A DNA stretch of 64,000 bases, taken from assembly GCA_025809375.1 (NCBI GenBank), contig CP099514.1, forward strand, positions 992,001-1,056,000, in the 5' to 3' direction. The notes beneath the pieces were generated by a model. It was not told the DNA's origin. It saw nothing but the letters and a program-made list of their open reading frames with translations, and searched no databases. A program made the translations under genes and the position numbers. The stretch is from Bacillus zhangzhouensis (lineage in GTDB: Bacteria > Bacillota > Bacilli > Bacillales > Bacillaceae). This document shows, one piece after another, positions 36,772 to 45,795 of the stretch (within the stretch, counting starts at the first letter, position 1; every line of letters begins with the position of its first letter).

Positions 36772-38292
36772 ATGAGAAATTTTGTTAAAGTTCTATTTTT
36801 TCTAATCATTACGATAGGTGCTTATTTAATCGTCCAATTGATTGCCGGTGATTTAGCGGTAAGTGTCTTAAGTTCTGTCAGTGTTCTATTTACTTTATCG
36901 ATTATTTTCATCGGATTTGTTATTTTCTTGGAGAACCGGAATCCATCTCAAACGATTACATGGCTTGTCCTGCTTGGCAGCTTTCCGTTATTCGGCTTTT
37001 TATTCTATATTTTCTTTGGACGCAATATCAAAAAACGCAGGCTGTTTGAAAAGAAGGCGGTATTGGATGAGCAGTTAATCCAGAAAGATGAACGTATTCA
37101 TAGAGAAGCGATTGAAAAAATGACGCATATGGGTGATCATCAGCAGCTCTTATTTAAGCTTGCCCACAGACTTGGACATACTCCTATTACGTATCGCACG
37201 TCCTCTAAAGTCTTAACCAATGGTGAAGAAACATTCTCTCATATTTTTGAAGAGATCAAAAAAGCAACACATCACATTCATTTAGAATATTACATTCTCC
37301 GCCACGATGACCTTGGCCAAGAATTAAAGGACATTCTAATTGAAAAAGCGAGAAATGGTGTGATTGTCCGCTTTTTATATGACGATGTAGGAAGCTTAAA
37401 ACTCTCCCGTCAATATATTGCCGACCTAGAAAAGGCTGGCGTTCAGATCGTTCCATTTTTACCTGTAAGGCTTCCCCTTTTAAATAATAAAATTAACTTT
37501 CGAAATCATAGAAAAATTGTCGTAATTGATGGGAAAGTGGGGTTTGTCGGCGGGCTTAACATTGGAGACGAATACATGGGCAGAAGCAGACAATATGGAT
37601 TCTGGCGTGATACACATCTAATGATTAAGGGCGAAGCTGTTCGTGATCTCCAGCAGATTTTCATGCAGGATTGGTATTATATGACGAATGAAAAATGCTC
37701 AGGTGTGGACTATTTCAAAGATTTCAGCCACCTTGAGAGTACAACAGAAGGTGTACAAATGATTGCTGGCGGGCCTGACAAGCAGTGGGAGGTTATTAAA
37801 AATCTCTTTTTCTCTATGATCATCTCCGCTAAAGAGTCCATCTGGATCGCTTCACCGTATTTTGTGCCGGATGATGATATTTTGTCCGCATTGAAAATTG
37901 CCGCATTGAGCGGAGTAGATGTCCGCATTATTGCTCCAAAGAATCCAGATAAACGGATTGTTTTCCATGCGTCTCGTTCATACTTTCCGGAGCTTCTTGA
38001 CGCAGGGGTGAAGGTGTACGAGTATGATCAAGGCTTTATGCATAGTAAATTTATTATTGTGGATAGCGAGCTTGCTTCGATAGGAACGGCAAATATGGAT
38101 ATGAGAAGCTTTCATTTGAACTTTGAAGTGAATGCCTTCCTCTATAAAACAGAAAGCACAGAGAAGCTCGTCAACGATTTCTTAGGTGATTTAGAGCACT
38201 CGCATGAAATTGTTCCAGAAGAGTTTGCAAAGAGATCTTTGGGTATCAGACTGTTTGAATCAACAGCAAGATTATTATCACCACTTTTATAA
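36772..38292 (+). CDS. cls: Cardiolipin synthase
   Basis: Phospholipase-D superfamily enzyme (506 aa) joining two phosphatidylglycerols into cardiolipin at the membrane. Two or three hydrophobic segments occupy the first 80 residues. Two HKD motifs follow: HRKIVVIDGKVGFVGG near 245 and HSKFIIVDSELASIGTAN near 423. GCAAGGAGAAA precedes the ATG. I do not recall a cls gene between mecA and coiA in B. subtilis, so this paralogue's location differs. It has its own terminator. Confidence 0.92.
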   Translation: MRNFVKVLFFLIITIGAYLIVQLIAGDLAVSVLSSVSVLFTLSIIFIGFVIFLENRNPSQTITWLVLLGSFPLFGFLFYIFFGRNIKKRRLFEKKAVLDEQLIQKDERIHREAIEKMTHMGDHQQLLFKLAHRLGHTPITYRTSSKVLTNGEETFSHIFEEIKKATHHIHLEYYILRHDDLGQELKDILIEKARNGVIVRFLYDDVGSLKLSRQYIADLEKAGVQIVPFLPVRLPLLNNKINFRNHRKIVVIDGKVGFVGGLNIGDEYMGRSRQYGFWRDTHLMIKGEAVRDLQQIFMQDWYYMTNEKCSGVDYFKDFSHLESTTEGVQMIAGGPDKQWEVIKNLFFSMIISAKESIWIASPYFVPDDDILSALKIAALSGVDVRIIAPKNPDKRIVFHASRSYFPELLDAGVKVYEYDQGFMHSKFIIVDSELASIGTANMDMRSFHLNFEVNAFLYKTESTEKLVNDFLGDLEHSHEIVPEEFAKRSLGIRLFESTARLLSPLL

Positions 38293-38303
38293 AGATTGTA
38301 TTT

Positions 38304-38331
38304 TCCCCCTTTTCTCTAAGGGGGATTTTTT
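38304..38331 (+). terminator. Terminator behind cls
   Basis: TCCCCCTT / AAGGGGGA stem, 6-base loop, T6. Confidence 0.92.
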
Positions 38332-38354
38332 ATTTTACTGAAGATATGATCAGT

Positions 38355-38388
38355 AAAATCATCTTTTGACACGGTAAAAATTTATTTT
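38355..38388 (+). promoter_or_regulatory. ComK box of coiA
   Basis: Two perfect AT-boxes, AAAA-N5-TTTT at 38355-38367 and again at 38376-38388, are separated by exactly 8 bases. This is the one-turn spacing of class-I ComK sites. A TATAAT at 38418-38423 lacks a good -35, as expected for an activator-dependent competence promoter. Confidence 0.93.
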
Positions 38389-38454
38389 GCCTTTTCGCTT
38401 CTTATAGACGAACAAGCTATAATACTGTCATCAAAGAGCAAGGGGCGAAGCTAA

Positions 38455-39615
38455 ATGAATGCAGCCATTATGGATAACGGTAAGCTTATCCGAATGACAG
38501 ATCATCTATCGAAAAGCCGGCTGGAGCATGTAAGGACGACGTGCAAATTTTATTGTCCTGAATGCAGGGAGGAGGTGCAATTAAAGCTTGGGGAGCATCG
38601 TGTCTATCATTTTGCGCATAAACAGCTGACAGCATGTTCGTTAGCCTCAGGTGAAACGGCTTATCATCAGGCGGGAAAGGAAGCCATTATGAATTGGCTG
38701 AAGCGGCTTGGACATAAACCGGCGCTGGAAAAGTATATGTCAAAGATTCATCAGCGTCCTGATGTGACCGTCTCTATAGGAGATAAAACCTATGCAATCG
38801 AATTTCAATGTGCAAATATTTCCCGGCAAGAGCTGCGCAGAAGAACAGCAGGTCTCCGTGAAGCAGGGCTCTTTCCTATATGGATGATAGGGGCAAATCG
38901 TTTAAAACGAAAATCTGCCCAGCTTTTTTCTTTCTCTTCCATTCATTGGGGAATTTTAAGGGAATCAGAGAAAAGGCGGTTAATTTTTTTCTGCCCGATC
39001 CAGAATAGATTTATCCAGCTTGATCAATTCCTTGTGTTTCAGCCAACGAAAATATGTGCGGCAATGACTGTCAGACCACCTTCAGCATACCGCGAAATTC
39101 CGGCACTCCTATCTCCGCCCTCAAGCAGGCGCCAAGTAAATCAACAATGGCTTAAATGTATCCAGCAATTTAGGCAGCGTCCTCCTCGCATTTTATCTAG
39201 TGAAAGCAGACGTTTGAGAGATATTTTTTATGAGCATTATCAAACGGCATTCTCTTTTTTGCCGACTGCATTATTTCTGCCGGTGCAAGAAGCGTATATC
39301 TTTACAAGTCCCGTGTACGTTTGGCAAGGTTGTCTCTATGATTGGATGATGAGGAGAAAAGGAAGCAGACGAGTGACGATTCAACAGCTGATGATAGAAA
39401 TCAATCGGTGTGTGCAGATGAAAGAAGTGAAACTCCGATATGGTGATGTTTCAAGAGAAGAAATAAAAGAGGTGGTCACTGCATATGTAAAGGCACTTGT
39501 AAGACAAGGGTTTTTGCATATGAAGAAAGAGGGTAATTATGAAGTATCGTCGAATCAAATGCCTTTACGAACACTAGATGAAGTGTTAAAACGCGATGCT
39601 TTCTTATTTCATTAG
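38455..39615 (+). CDS. coiA: CoiA, competence protein for recombination of transforming DNA
   Basis: Protein of 386 residues needed for transformation at the stage after DNA uptake. The N-terminal part has a zinc-finger-like FYCPECREEV and a following HFAHK. The middle HQRPDVTVSIGDKTYAIEFQCANI holds the Asp/Glu-x-Gln pattern of a PD-(D/E)XK-type nuclease core. CAAGGGGCG precedes the ATG. A perfect ComK box controls it. The C-terminal 200 residues are poorly conserved in my memory of the family. Confidence 0.92.
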   Translation: MNAAIMDNGKLIRMTDHLSKSRLEHVRTTCKFYCPECREEVQLKLGEHRVYHFAHKQLTACSLASGETAYHQAGKEAIMNWLKRLGHKPALEKYMSKIHQRPDVTVSIGDKTYAIEFQCANISRQELRRRTAGLREAGLFPIWMIGANRLKRKSAQLFSFSSIHWGILRESEKRRLIFFCPIQNRFIQLDQFLVFQPTKICAAMTVRPPSAYREIPALLSPPSSRRQVNQQWLKCIQQFRQRPPRILSSESRRLRDIFYEHYQTAFSFLPTALFLPVQEAYIFTSPVYVWQGCLYDWMMRRKGSRRVTIQQLMIEINRCVQMKEVKLRYGDVSREEIKEVVTAYVKALVRQGFLHMKKEGNYEVSSNQMPLRTLDEVLKRDAFLFH

Positions 39616-39829
39616 CATGTTTCATGACCACTTTGATCATGATAAGAAAAAGGTGGTGCTGCTATTGAATCGAAAGAAACGCTTTTTTCTCATTTTGTTA
39701 GTCTGTTTGGTATTTATTTCTGCATATGATTTGACAAATATAGTTCAAAACAAAGAAGATAAATACAACACCAATTTCTTTCACTTTCCGAAAGGTTGGT
39801 TCAACACAACTCATGCAAGGGGGATTCAT

Positions 39830-41656
39830 ATGACTTCACAAAACAAAAACAATCATTTACCAGACAGAAGCGAAGTAAAAGAAGAATACAAATGGCGTCT
39901 TGAAGATATTTTTGAAAACGTCGATGCATGGAACAAGGAATTCGAAGCGGTCAAAAAAGAAATTCCGAAGCTGGCTCAGTTTAAAGGCAAGCTGGCCCAT
40001 TCTGCTGATGTTCTGTATGAAGCCCTAACCTTTCAGGATCAACTTTCTGAAAAGCTTGGCAAGCTTTATACATATGCGCATATGAAATATGATGAAGATA
40101 CAACGAACTCATCCTTTCAGGCGTTAAATGATAAGGCATCAAATCTATTTACACAGCTGTCTAGTACATCTGCTTATATTGTTCCAGAGATTTTATCAAT
40201 TCAAGAAGATAAATTGCAGCAATTCATACTAGAAAAAGAAGAATTAAAACTGTATTCACATGCTCTCGAAGAAATTAATAAAGAGCGTCCACATATTTTA
40301 AGTGAGGAACAAGAAGCTTTATTAGCTGAGGCCTCTGAACCACTTTCATCTTCATCTACTACTTTTAGTATGTTTAACAACGCCGATATTTCGTTTCCTT
40401 CTGTAAAGGATGAGAATGGGGAGGAAAAGAAAATTACCCATGGCAACTTTATCACATTTTTAAATAGTGATGATCGTGAAGTGAGAAAGAATGCCTTTAA
40501 AGCTGTGTATAAAACGTATGATCAGTATAAGAACACGCTTGCTTCTACATTGAGCGGTTCGATTAAGAAGGATAATTTTTATGCAAAAGTACGAAATTAC
40601 AAATCGGCAAGAGAAGCAGCATTATCACGAAACAGCATCCCGGAAGAAGTGTATGACAATCTAATTGATACAGTTCATCAATATTTACCGTTATTACACC
40701 GCTATATTGAATTACGTAAAAAGGTATTAAAGCTTGATGAAGTACACAATTACGACTTGTATACACCACTTGTGAAAGATGCTGGCATGAAGCTGACCTA
40801 CGATGAAGCAAAGGATTATATGCTGAAAGGGTTAGCGCCATTAGGAGAAGAATATGTGTCCGTGTTAAAAGAAGGACTCAAAAATCGCTGGGTAGACGTT
40901 TATGAGAATAAAGGAAAACGAAGCGGTGCGTATTCATCTGGAAGCTATGGTACAAATCCATATATCCTCATGAACTGGCAAAATAATATTGATAATTTGT
41001 TTACACTGGCTCATGAATTTGGGCACTCTGTCCACAGCTACTACACAAGAAAGCACCAGCCATATCCTTATGGAAACTATAGTATCTTTGTAGCTGAAGT
41101 GGCTTCCACTACAAATGAAGCGTTACTAGGCGAATACCTGCTTAATCATTTAGACGATAAAAAGCAGCGTTTGTATGTATTAAACCACTTGTTAGAAGGT
41201 TTTAGAGGAACGGTATTCAGACAAACGATGTTTGCTGAGTTTGAGCATCTTATTCATGTGAAAGCACAAGAAGGAGAGGCTTTAACGCCAGAATTTATGA
41301 CCAATCTTTATTACGACCTAAACAAGAAGTATTTTGGTGACGGCATGGTGGTTGATAAGGAAATTGGATTAGAGTGGACGAGAATCCCTCATTTCTATTA
41401 TAACTATTATGTGTATCAATACGCGACAGGCTATAGTGCGGCGCAGGCATTAAGCAAACAAATATTACAAGAAGGAAAACCAGCGGTAGAGCGCTACACA
41501 GATTTCCTTAAAGCAGGAAGCTCTGATTATCCAATCAATGTTCTGAAAAAAGCTGGTGTTGATATGGCTTCTAAAGAACCAATTGAAGCAGCATGTCAAT
41601 TGTTCGAAGAAAAATTAAAAGAAATGGAAGAGCTCATCTCCAAAACAGGTGAGTAA
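39830..41656 (+). CDS. pepF: Oligoendopeptidase F
   Basis: M3B zinc metallopeptidase (608 aa) cutting short peptides in the cytoplasm. In B. subtilis YjbG/PepF has been linked to degrading the PhrA-type signalling peptides. The zinc site is HEFGHSVHSYY near residue 400, and the second-glutamate segment is EVASTTNEALL. AAGGGGGATTC precedes the ATG at 39830, giving the usual length. The frame stays open upstream through a hydrophobic segment from TTG 39665, so a longer, membrane-anchored form is possible. Confidence 0.94.
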   Translation: MTSQNKNNHLPDRSEVKEEYKWRLEDIFENVDAWNKEFEAVKKEIPKLAQFKGKLAHSADVLYEALTFQDQLSEKLGKLYTYAHMKYDEDTTNSSFQALNDKASNLFTQLSSTSAYIVPEILSIQEDKLQQFILEKEELKLYSHALEEINKERPHILSEEQEALLAEASEPLSSSSTTFSMFNNADISFPSVKDENGEEKKITHGNFITFLNSDDREVRKNAFKAVYKTYDQYKNTLASTLSGSIKKDNFYAKVRNYKSAREAALSRNSIPEEVYDNLIDTVHQYLPLLHRYIELRKKVLKLDEVHNYDLYTPLVKDAGMKLTYDEAKDYMLKGLAPLGEEYVSVLKEGLKNRWVDVYENKGKRSGAYSSGSYGTNPYILMNWQNNIDNLFTLAHEFGHSVHSYYTRKHQPYPYGNYSIFVAEVASTTNEALLGEYLLNHLDDKKQRLYVLNHLLEGFRGTVFRQTMFAEFEHLIHVKAQEGEALTPEFMTNLYYDLNKKYFGDGMVVDKEIGLEWTRIPHFYYNYYVYQYATGYSAAQALSKQILQEGKPAVERYTDFLKAGSSDYPINVLKKAGVDMASKEPIEAACQLFEEKLKEMEELISKTGE

Positions 41657-41663
41657 TGAAAAG

Positions 41664-41716
41664 ACTTCTGTCAGACGAGTGAGTGTCAGCTCATCTTTTG
41701 ACAGGAGTTTTTTTCT
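41664..41716 (+). terminator. Terminator behind pepF
   Basis: ACTTCTGTCA / TGACAGGAGT arms with a long loop, followed by TTTTTTT. Confidence 0.78.
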
Positions 41717-41759
41717 CATAAAAAAGACCTCTTTAGATGTCGAGGCCATTCCTTGTCAA

Positions 41760-41933
41760 TCAACCTTTAAAACCTCTAAAAGTCTTACGGTGATTCATTC
41801 GATAAAGCGTAAAAAGAATCGCAGCAAATAAGAGTGGAGACGTCAAATAAAGAGGAAGCATTTTCATTAAGCCTAGTATATTTAAAAAGAAACAAAAGCC
41901 AATGGCAACAAGTCCAATTGTTGTGCTACGCAT
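41760..41933 (-). CDS. Small membrane protein of 57 residues
   Basis: The minus strand encodes a 57-residue protein starting MRSTTIGLVAIGFCFFLNIL. Two hydrophobic segments (about 4-22 and 29-44) are followed by a basic tail HRKTFRGFKG. A GGGGGGATC ribosome binding site lies a few bases upstream. The basic end after the second helix suggests both termini may be inside. A striking palindrome lies 19 bases upstream. I know no function. A small unknown ORF exists at this place in B. subtilis as far as I remember. Confidence 0.68.
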   Translation of the reverse strand: MRSTTIGLVAIGFCFFLNILGLMKMLPLYLTSPLLFAAILFTLYRMNHRKTFRGFKG

Positions 41934-41951
41934 GCAGATCCCCCCATTTTT

Positions 41952-41980
41952 TTATTACTTTCACTATATGAAAGTGATAA
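41952..41980. promoter_or_regulatory. Operator-like palindrome upstream of the 57-residue protein
   Basis: TTATTACTTTCA and TGAAAGTGATAA are inverted repeats matching in 11 of 12 positions around CTATA. The size and symmetry suggest a site for a dimeric repressor, or an RNA hairpin in the leader. No regulator is identified. Confidence 0.5.
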
Positions 41981-42025
41981 CCCTCTTATGTTTTGTGACA
42001 AAAATATGAACATATAGCATATCTG

Positions 42026-42177
42026 TTGTCATAAGTCGACAAAATTTGATATACTACAGATGTGAAATTAATCACATACAAACATTACCCCTTTGTTTGA
42101 CCGTGAAAAATTTCTCCCATCCCCTTTGTTGTCGTTAAGACATACTGAAACCGCGCTTATCCCGGCGCGGTTTCTTC
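42026..42177 (+). other. Promoter plus hairpin unit, possible small RNA
   Basis: TTGTCA (42026), 18 bases and TATACT (42050) form a plausible sigma-A promoter. About 90 bases downstream GAAACCGCGC and GCGCGGTTTC (42147-42174) form a perfect 10-bp GC-rich stem followed by TTCGTGTTT. No reading frame with a ribosome binding site lies between. The hairpin could instead be the minus-strand terminator of spxH. Confidence 0.35.
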
Positions 42178-42228
42178 GTGTTTATGAATAGAACAAATGT
42201 TCCTTTTTTAGGTAAAGAAAAACATGGG

Positions 42229-43137
42229 TCAGCACCCATGTTCATTTTCACAGCGATAGTCAAGATCTTTATGGTGGACATTCTCTTTATAGCGCCAAAA
42301 CATTTCTTGCTGAACTTGTACACGTTCTACCTTTTGAGCGAAAGCCAGCTTCTTCATTTCTCGTTCAACTTCTTCAAGCGTCAGGTCATAAACAACGGCT
42401 ATCTCTTTTGCGGAAGCAAATTGAAAGTAAGCAATAAACCATTCAATTGGCGGCCGTTCTGAAGGCGTTGGTTTTTCACCAATCATTTCAAATAGGATTT
42501 CCTCGTATATATCATAAGAGTAGGCACCTGAAATTTTTAATCCTTCATCTCCATTTACGGTATTAAAAAAGGCGAAGGTCGGAAGCTCAGATACGTCCAT
42601 TTCAGCTGCAATTTTCATATCACATTGCAGGGCTTTAACCGCACTTTGAGAATGAATGTCGCGCTGGAATTCCTCGATGTCCAGACCAGCACTTTTTGCA
42701 TTTTCTATCAGCACCTGCTCACTTGTGACATCCTGCTGATGGCAAAAAAGTGATTCTTGAATGAGACGCAAAAATTTCATTCCGCATTTTCTGCCTTGAA
42801 GCTCCGCTGCTTTTAGTGCGAGTGAGGCGAGGTAGGGTGATGTCACAATTTGTTCAGACAGCATTTGTTCTTTTTTTGTCTGCGTTTTAGTGGCAAATTT
42901 TCCCCAAGCTTCTGTCAGTAAATGTTTCTTTCTTTTCCGATTTAAAGCATTAATACTAGAACTTGTTACCGTTCGTAAAGTAAAAAAACGGCCATATTTC
43001 ATTTTCAATTTTTTAATGGATGGCTCTAATAACCAGCAGTCTGGGCTTAGAGGATCAATGAATACATAGATTTCAATCGGCTTTTGAGGATGTCCGTGAC
43101 AGTGTGAGAAATATTGATCGTGCGAATTGCAGCTCAA
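42229..43137 (-). CDS. spxH: SpxH (YjbH), ClpXP adaptor for Spx
   Basis: DsbA-like adaptor (302 aa) that speeds ClpXP degradation of Spx. The N-terminus SCNSHDQYFSHCHGH is rich in Cys/His and fits the known zinc-binding segment. The thioredoxin-fold active site reads CWLL rather than CxxC. AELQGRKCGMKFLRLIQESLF is the helical insert. Its ATG overlaps the yjbI stop by 4 bases, so it is co-translated with the haemoglobin, as in B. subtilis. Works on the product of spxA in this window. Confidence 0.95.
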   Translation of the reverse strand: MSCNSHDQYFSHCHGHPQKPIEIYVFIDPLSPDCWLLEPSIKKLKMKYGRFFTLRTVTSSSINALNRKRKKHLLTEAWGKFATKTQTKKEQMLSEQIVTSPYLASLALKAAELQGRKCGMKFLRLIQESLFCHQQDVTSEQVLIENAKSAGLDIEEFQRDIHSQSAVKALQCDMKIAAEMDVSELPTFAFFNTVNGDEGLKISGAYSYDIYEEILFEMIGEKPTPSERPPIEWFIAYFQFASAKEIAVVYDLTLEEVEREMKKLAFAQKVERVQVQQEMFWRYKENVHHKDLDYRCENEHGC

Positions 43138-43532
43138 GATCGTCCATCCTTTTCAGGCGTTTGGTTGACCATATGACGAGCGGTCAGAGAAAGCCGTTCA
43201 AATAAAAAGTCACGAATATCGCCGGTTAATCCTACTTGATCCATTGCATCCTCCATGCATTCAAGCCATGCGTCAGCACGCTCCTCAGTAATCGGAAAAG
43301 GGAGATGTCTCGCCCGCAGCATGGGGTGACCATGCTCCTCTGTATAAAGCGGTGGTCCGCCTAAATACTGCGTTAAAAACTGTTTTTGTTTTCTTGCTGT
43401 TTCTTTTAAGTCATCCGGAAAAATAGGATGAAGCAAAGGATGACACTTTACATTTTCATAAAAAGTATCAACAAGTTGCGATAGAAGTTCCTCTCCAACC
43501 GCTTCGTAAGGTGCGTTAAACGATTGTACCAT
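43134..43532 (-). CDS. yjbI: Truncated haemoglobin, group II
   Basis: 2/2 haemoglobin (132 aa) that binds haem and oxygen. The proximal histidine is His76 in LRARHLPF, Trp89 matches the group-II tryptophan, and the B-helix region reads VDTFYENV. AAAAGGAG precedes the ATG. Cotranscription with spxH is suggested by the overlap. A role in oxygen or thiol-stress handling is plausible but unproven. Confidence 0.93.
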   Translation of the reverse strand: MVQSFNAPYEAVGEELLSQLVDTFYENVKCHPLLHPIFPDDLKETARKQKQFLTQYLGGPPLYTEEHGHPMLRARHLPFPITEERADAWLECMEDAMDQVGLTGDIRDFLFERLSLTARHMVNQTPEKDGRS

Positions 43533-43762
43533 GTTGACTACTCCTTTTACTCATAGTTAATAGGATGACTCATCCTATTGCGCATTTCATTTATTTCAAA
43601 AGTGATATTCAGTTTGTTCTATTCTTGTACTTATTTTAACAACCTCATCTCAATTCCACAAACAAACCGCTTTGATCTGTTGGAAATTAAGAGAGTTGGG
43701 TTCTGTGATCAATTGACCATATCATAACACATTCAGTCAAAAAAGGGGGAAAAGCGACATAC

Positions 43763-43796
43763 AAAAAACCGAAGAGGTTATTCTCTTCGGTTTTAA
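43763..43796 (-). terminator. Terminator behind cwlQ (yjbJ)
   Basis: AAAACCGAAGAG / CTCTTCGGTTTT perfect 12-bp stem overlapping the stop codon. A U-run follows on the minus strand. Confidence 0.93.
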
Positions 43797-44560
43797 GCGA
43801 AATATTGAGCTGTGATTTTCTTTACATAATTTTGTGTTTCTTTAAATGGAGGAATGCCTCCGTATTTATCTACATTTCCTGAACCTGCATTATAGGCAGC
43901 TAAGGCCAGTGAGATATTTCCGTTATATTTATGGAGCATTTGTTTTAAATACTTTGTTCCGCCTTCAATATTTTGGGACGCATCAAAGGCGTTCTTCACG
44001 CCAAGTGACTTAGCCGTAGATGGCATGAGCTGCATGAGCCCAATTGCCCCTGCATGGCTGACAGCATTCGTGCGGTAGCCGGATTCCTGCTTGATGACCG
44101 CATGAATCAGCTTTTCAGGTACGCCATGCTTTTGAGCCATTTGTGACACGATTTGGTTAATTTCTTTTGAGGATGAGCCGCTTGAGACATCCTTTTGAAG
44201 CGACGACGTGTAACTGTTGTTTAAGACATTTCCAATGCCATTTGCTGTATTTAATTGACGGTCATTTTCATACAGAGATTGAGCTTGAAGCTGATCACTG
44301 CCGGCAATCGCAGATAAATATGGGTTTGTACGCTCATATTGCGTGTTCGGAGCCGTTAATGTGTTCGTGCCCATGAAAGCAGAGATGGAAAGCGGGAGAC
44401 GTGATAATTCTGATCCGTCTAAAAAATCTTGCAGCAGCGACTGAAATGAAGCTTGTGCATTCGGTTCTTGACCGGCAGTCATTTGCCTTTGTGCTGGATC
44501 TGTTTGTAACGTTTTAAGCGCTTGAAGCTGTATAAAGGATTGAAGTTGATTAACGTTCAT
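43793..44560 (-). CDS. cwlQ: CwlQ, lytic transglycosylase/muramidase
   Basis: Peptidoglycan-cleaving enzyme (255 aa) with a C-terminal SLT domain: [27 protein letters not shown] with the catalytic glutamate in KQES, and [12 protein letters not shown] near the end. No signal peptide is seen. The 120-residue N-terminal region is Gln/Ser/Thr-rich and disordered-looking, longer than in the B. subtilis protein (181 aa as I recall). The second of two adjacent ATGs is chosen for spacing to AAGGAGG. Confidence 0.9.
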   Translation of the reverse strand: MNVNQLQSFIQLQALKTLQTDPAQRQMTAGQEPNAQASFQSLLQDFLDGSELSRLPLSISAFMGTNTLTAPNTQYERTNPYLSAIAGSDQLQAQSLYENDRQLNTANGIGNVLNNSYTSSLQKDVSSGSSSKEINQIVSQMAQKHGVPEKLIHAVIKQESGYRTNAVSHAGAIGLMQLMPSTAKSLGVKNAFDASQNIEGGTKYLKQMLHKYNGNISLALAAYNAGSGNVDKYGGIPPFKETQNYVKKITAQYFA

Positions 44561-44581
44561 CATGTTCCTCCTTCAAGGAAT

Positions 44582-45160
44582 TCATCTATTCTGTGTTTTC
44601 ATTTTTTCTTCATAAAAACGAACGACTTTGTTTTTCGTGTTTCTTACTGGAATATGAAATTTGCGGAGCAATGTGGAGAAAGCGGCTTGCCCGATTTCCA
44701 GGTCGCTCACTTCAAATTCAAGTTCATAGTCCTCTACTGTTAAATATCGGCTGTGATCCAAAACAATTAACCCTTCTGGGATCATTTTTTCTGCTCTTGA
44801 CGTTTCAAGTGAACCAAAGTACACAATTTGATCTTTTTGAATGTTCAGGTGGTCTAATCTGTCCGCAACTTCACCTTCTGGCAGCTTAAAATCGTCAAGC
44901 TTTAATGGGGGAGCAATCGTTTGGTGGGTTTCGAGCAAGCCTATCTCGTGCGGTTCTTTTAATGTGAGAACCCATTGACCGTCTTTTTCTCTGATTCTTA
45001 ATGCAGCCAATTGTGATTTTATATCAAATTGAGGTGTATCAAAATAATAGTTGGTCTGCGTGTGGAAATCCGCATCCTTTAATTGAAAATGCTGTTTCAG
45101 CTGTTCAAATTCTTCTTTCAATAATAGTTGCTTTAGTTCTATTTCAATTTCCTGTGCCAT
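44582..45160 (-). CDS. yjbK: YjbK, CYTH-domain phosphatase-like protein
   Basis: Protein of 192 residues with the CYTH signature EIEIELK (ExExK) at the N-terminus and further paired acidic and basic residues on strands (LRIREKDGQWVLTLKEP, DYELEFEVSD). The fold forms a tunnel that binds triphosphates with a metal ion, so an inorganic triphosphatase activity is likely from the family. It is divergent to yjbL-yjbM, which includes the alarmone synthetase. Confidence 0.88.
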   Translation of the reverse strand: MAQEIEIELKQLLLKEEFEQLKQHFQLKDADFHTQTNYYFDTPQFDIKSQLAALRIREKDGQWVLTLKEPHEIGLLETHQTIAPPLKLDDFKLPEGEVADRLDHLNIQKDQIVYFGSLETSRAEKMIPEGLIVLDHSRYLTVEDYELEFEVSDLEIGQAAFSTLLRKFHIPVRNTKNKVVRFYEEKMKTQNR

Positions 45161-45396
45161 TTTGACATCAACCTTTCATTTAGAGGAAATATGATTATTG
45201 TACATGAAGTGTGTTTACCATGTAAAAGACTGTTTTTTTCTCTATATTTTCTTTAGACATGGACCAAAATGTATGAAGAATCATGGGAAAGGATCATTTA
45301 AAAGAGAAAAACAGGATTTTCTCAGAAAGTTCGGTTTATCAATATTGAACTTGATATGATAAAATAAAGCTGTACTTTGTTGTAAAGGAGATCATG

Positions 45397-45762
45397 ATGC
45401 AAAACAGAATTGAAATTATAGAAACAACTTTAAAAGAAGACAGGCTGATTTTGACCATTCAGTCAGAAGAGCAAATCCAAAAAGCAAAAGCATCAGGACA
45501 AATGCTTGTTGATTCTGATCACTTTGCATTCGTTTACATACTTGAAACCGAGGAGTCCTTTTCGTATCTTATTCTAGGGGAACATACATGGGCTCCATTA
45601 AAAGAAGCAATGAATCGTGACATCCCTGTCTATTTGGCAGCGGAAGAACTTTCGCTAGAACTCATTCAGCTTCAACAGGAATTACATTATTTAATCGACA
45701 ATATTAAAGACAATGCCAATTACGGAGATATGGAAGAGAAAGTGAAAAGCACATTCCTCTGA
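45397..45762 (+). CDS. yjbL: YjbL family protein
   Basis: Acidic soluble protein of 121 residues (MQNRIEIIETTLKEDRLILTIQ...). No catalytic motif is recognised. Two ATGs lie side by side, and the second has the better distance to AAAGGAG. It is followed after 33 bases by yjbM, and the pair is conserved in Bacillus. Function unknown; a link to alarmone metabolism is only positional. Confidence 0.82.
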   Translation: MQNRIEIIETTLKEDRLILTIQSEEQIQKAKASGQMLVDSDHFAFVYILETEESFSYLILGEHTWAPLKEAMNRDIPVYLAAEELSLELIQLQQELHYLIDNIKDNANYGDMEEKVKSTFL

Positions 45763-45795
45763 AATAATTAGGTATATGGAATTGGGGGAAGTTTC

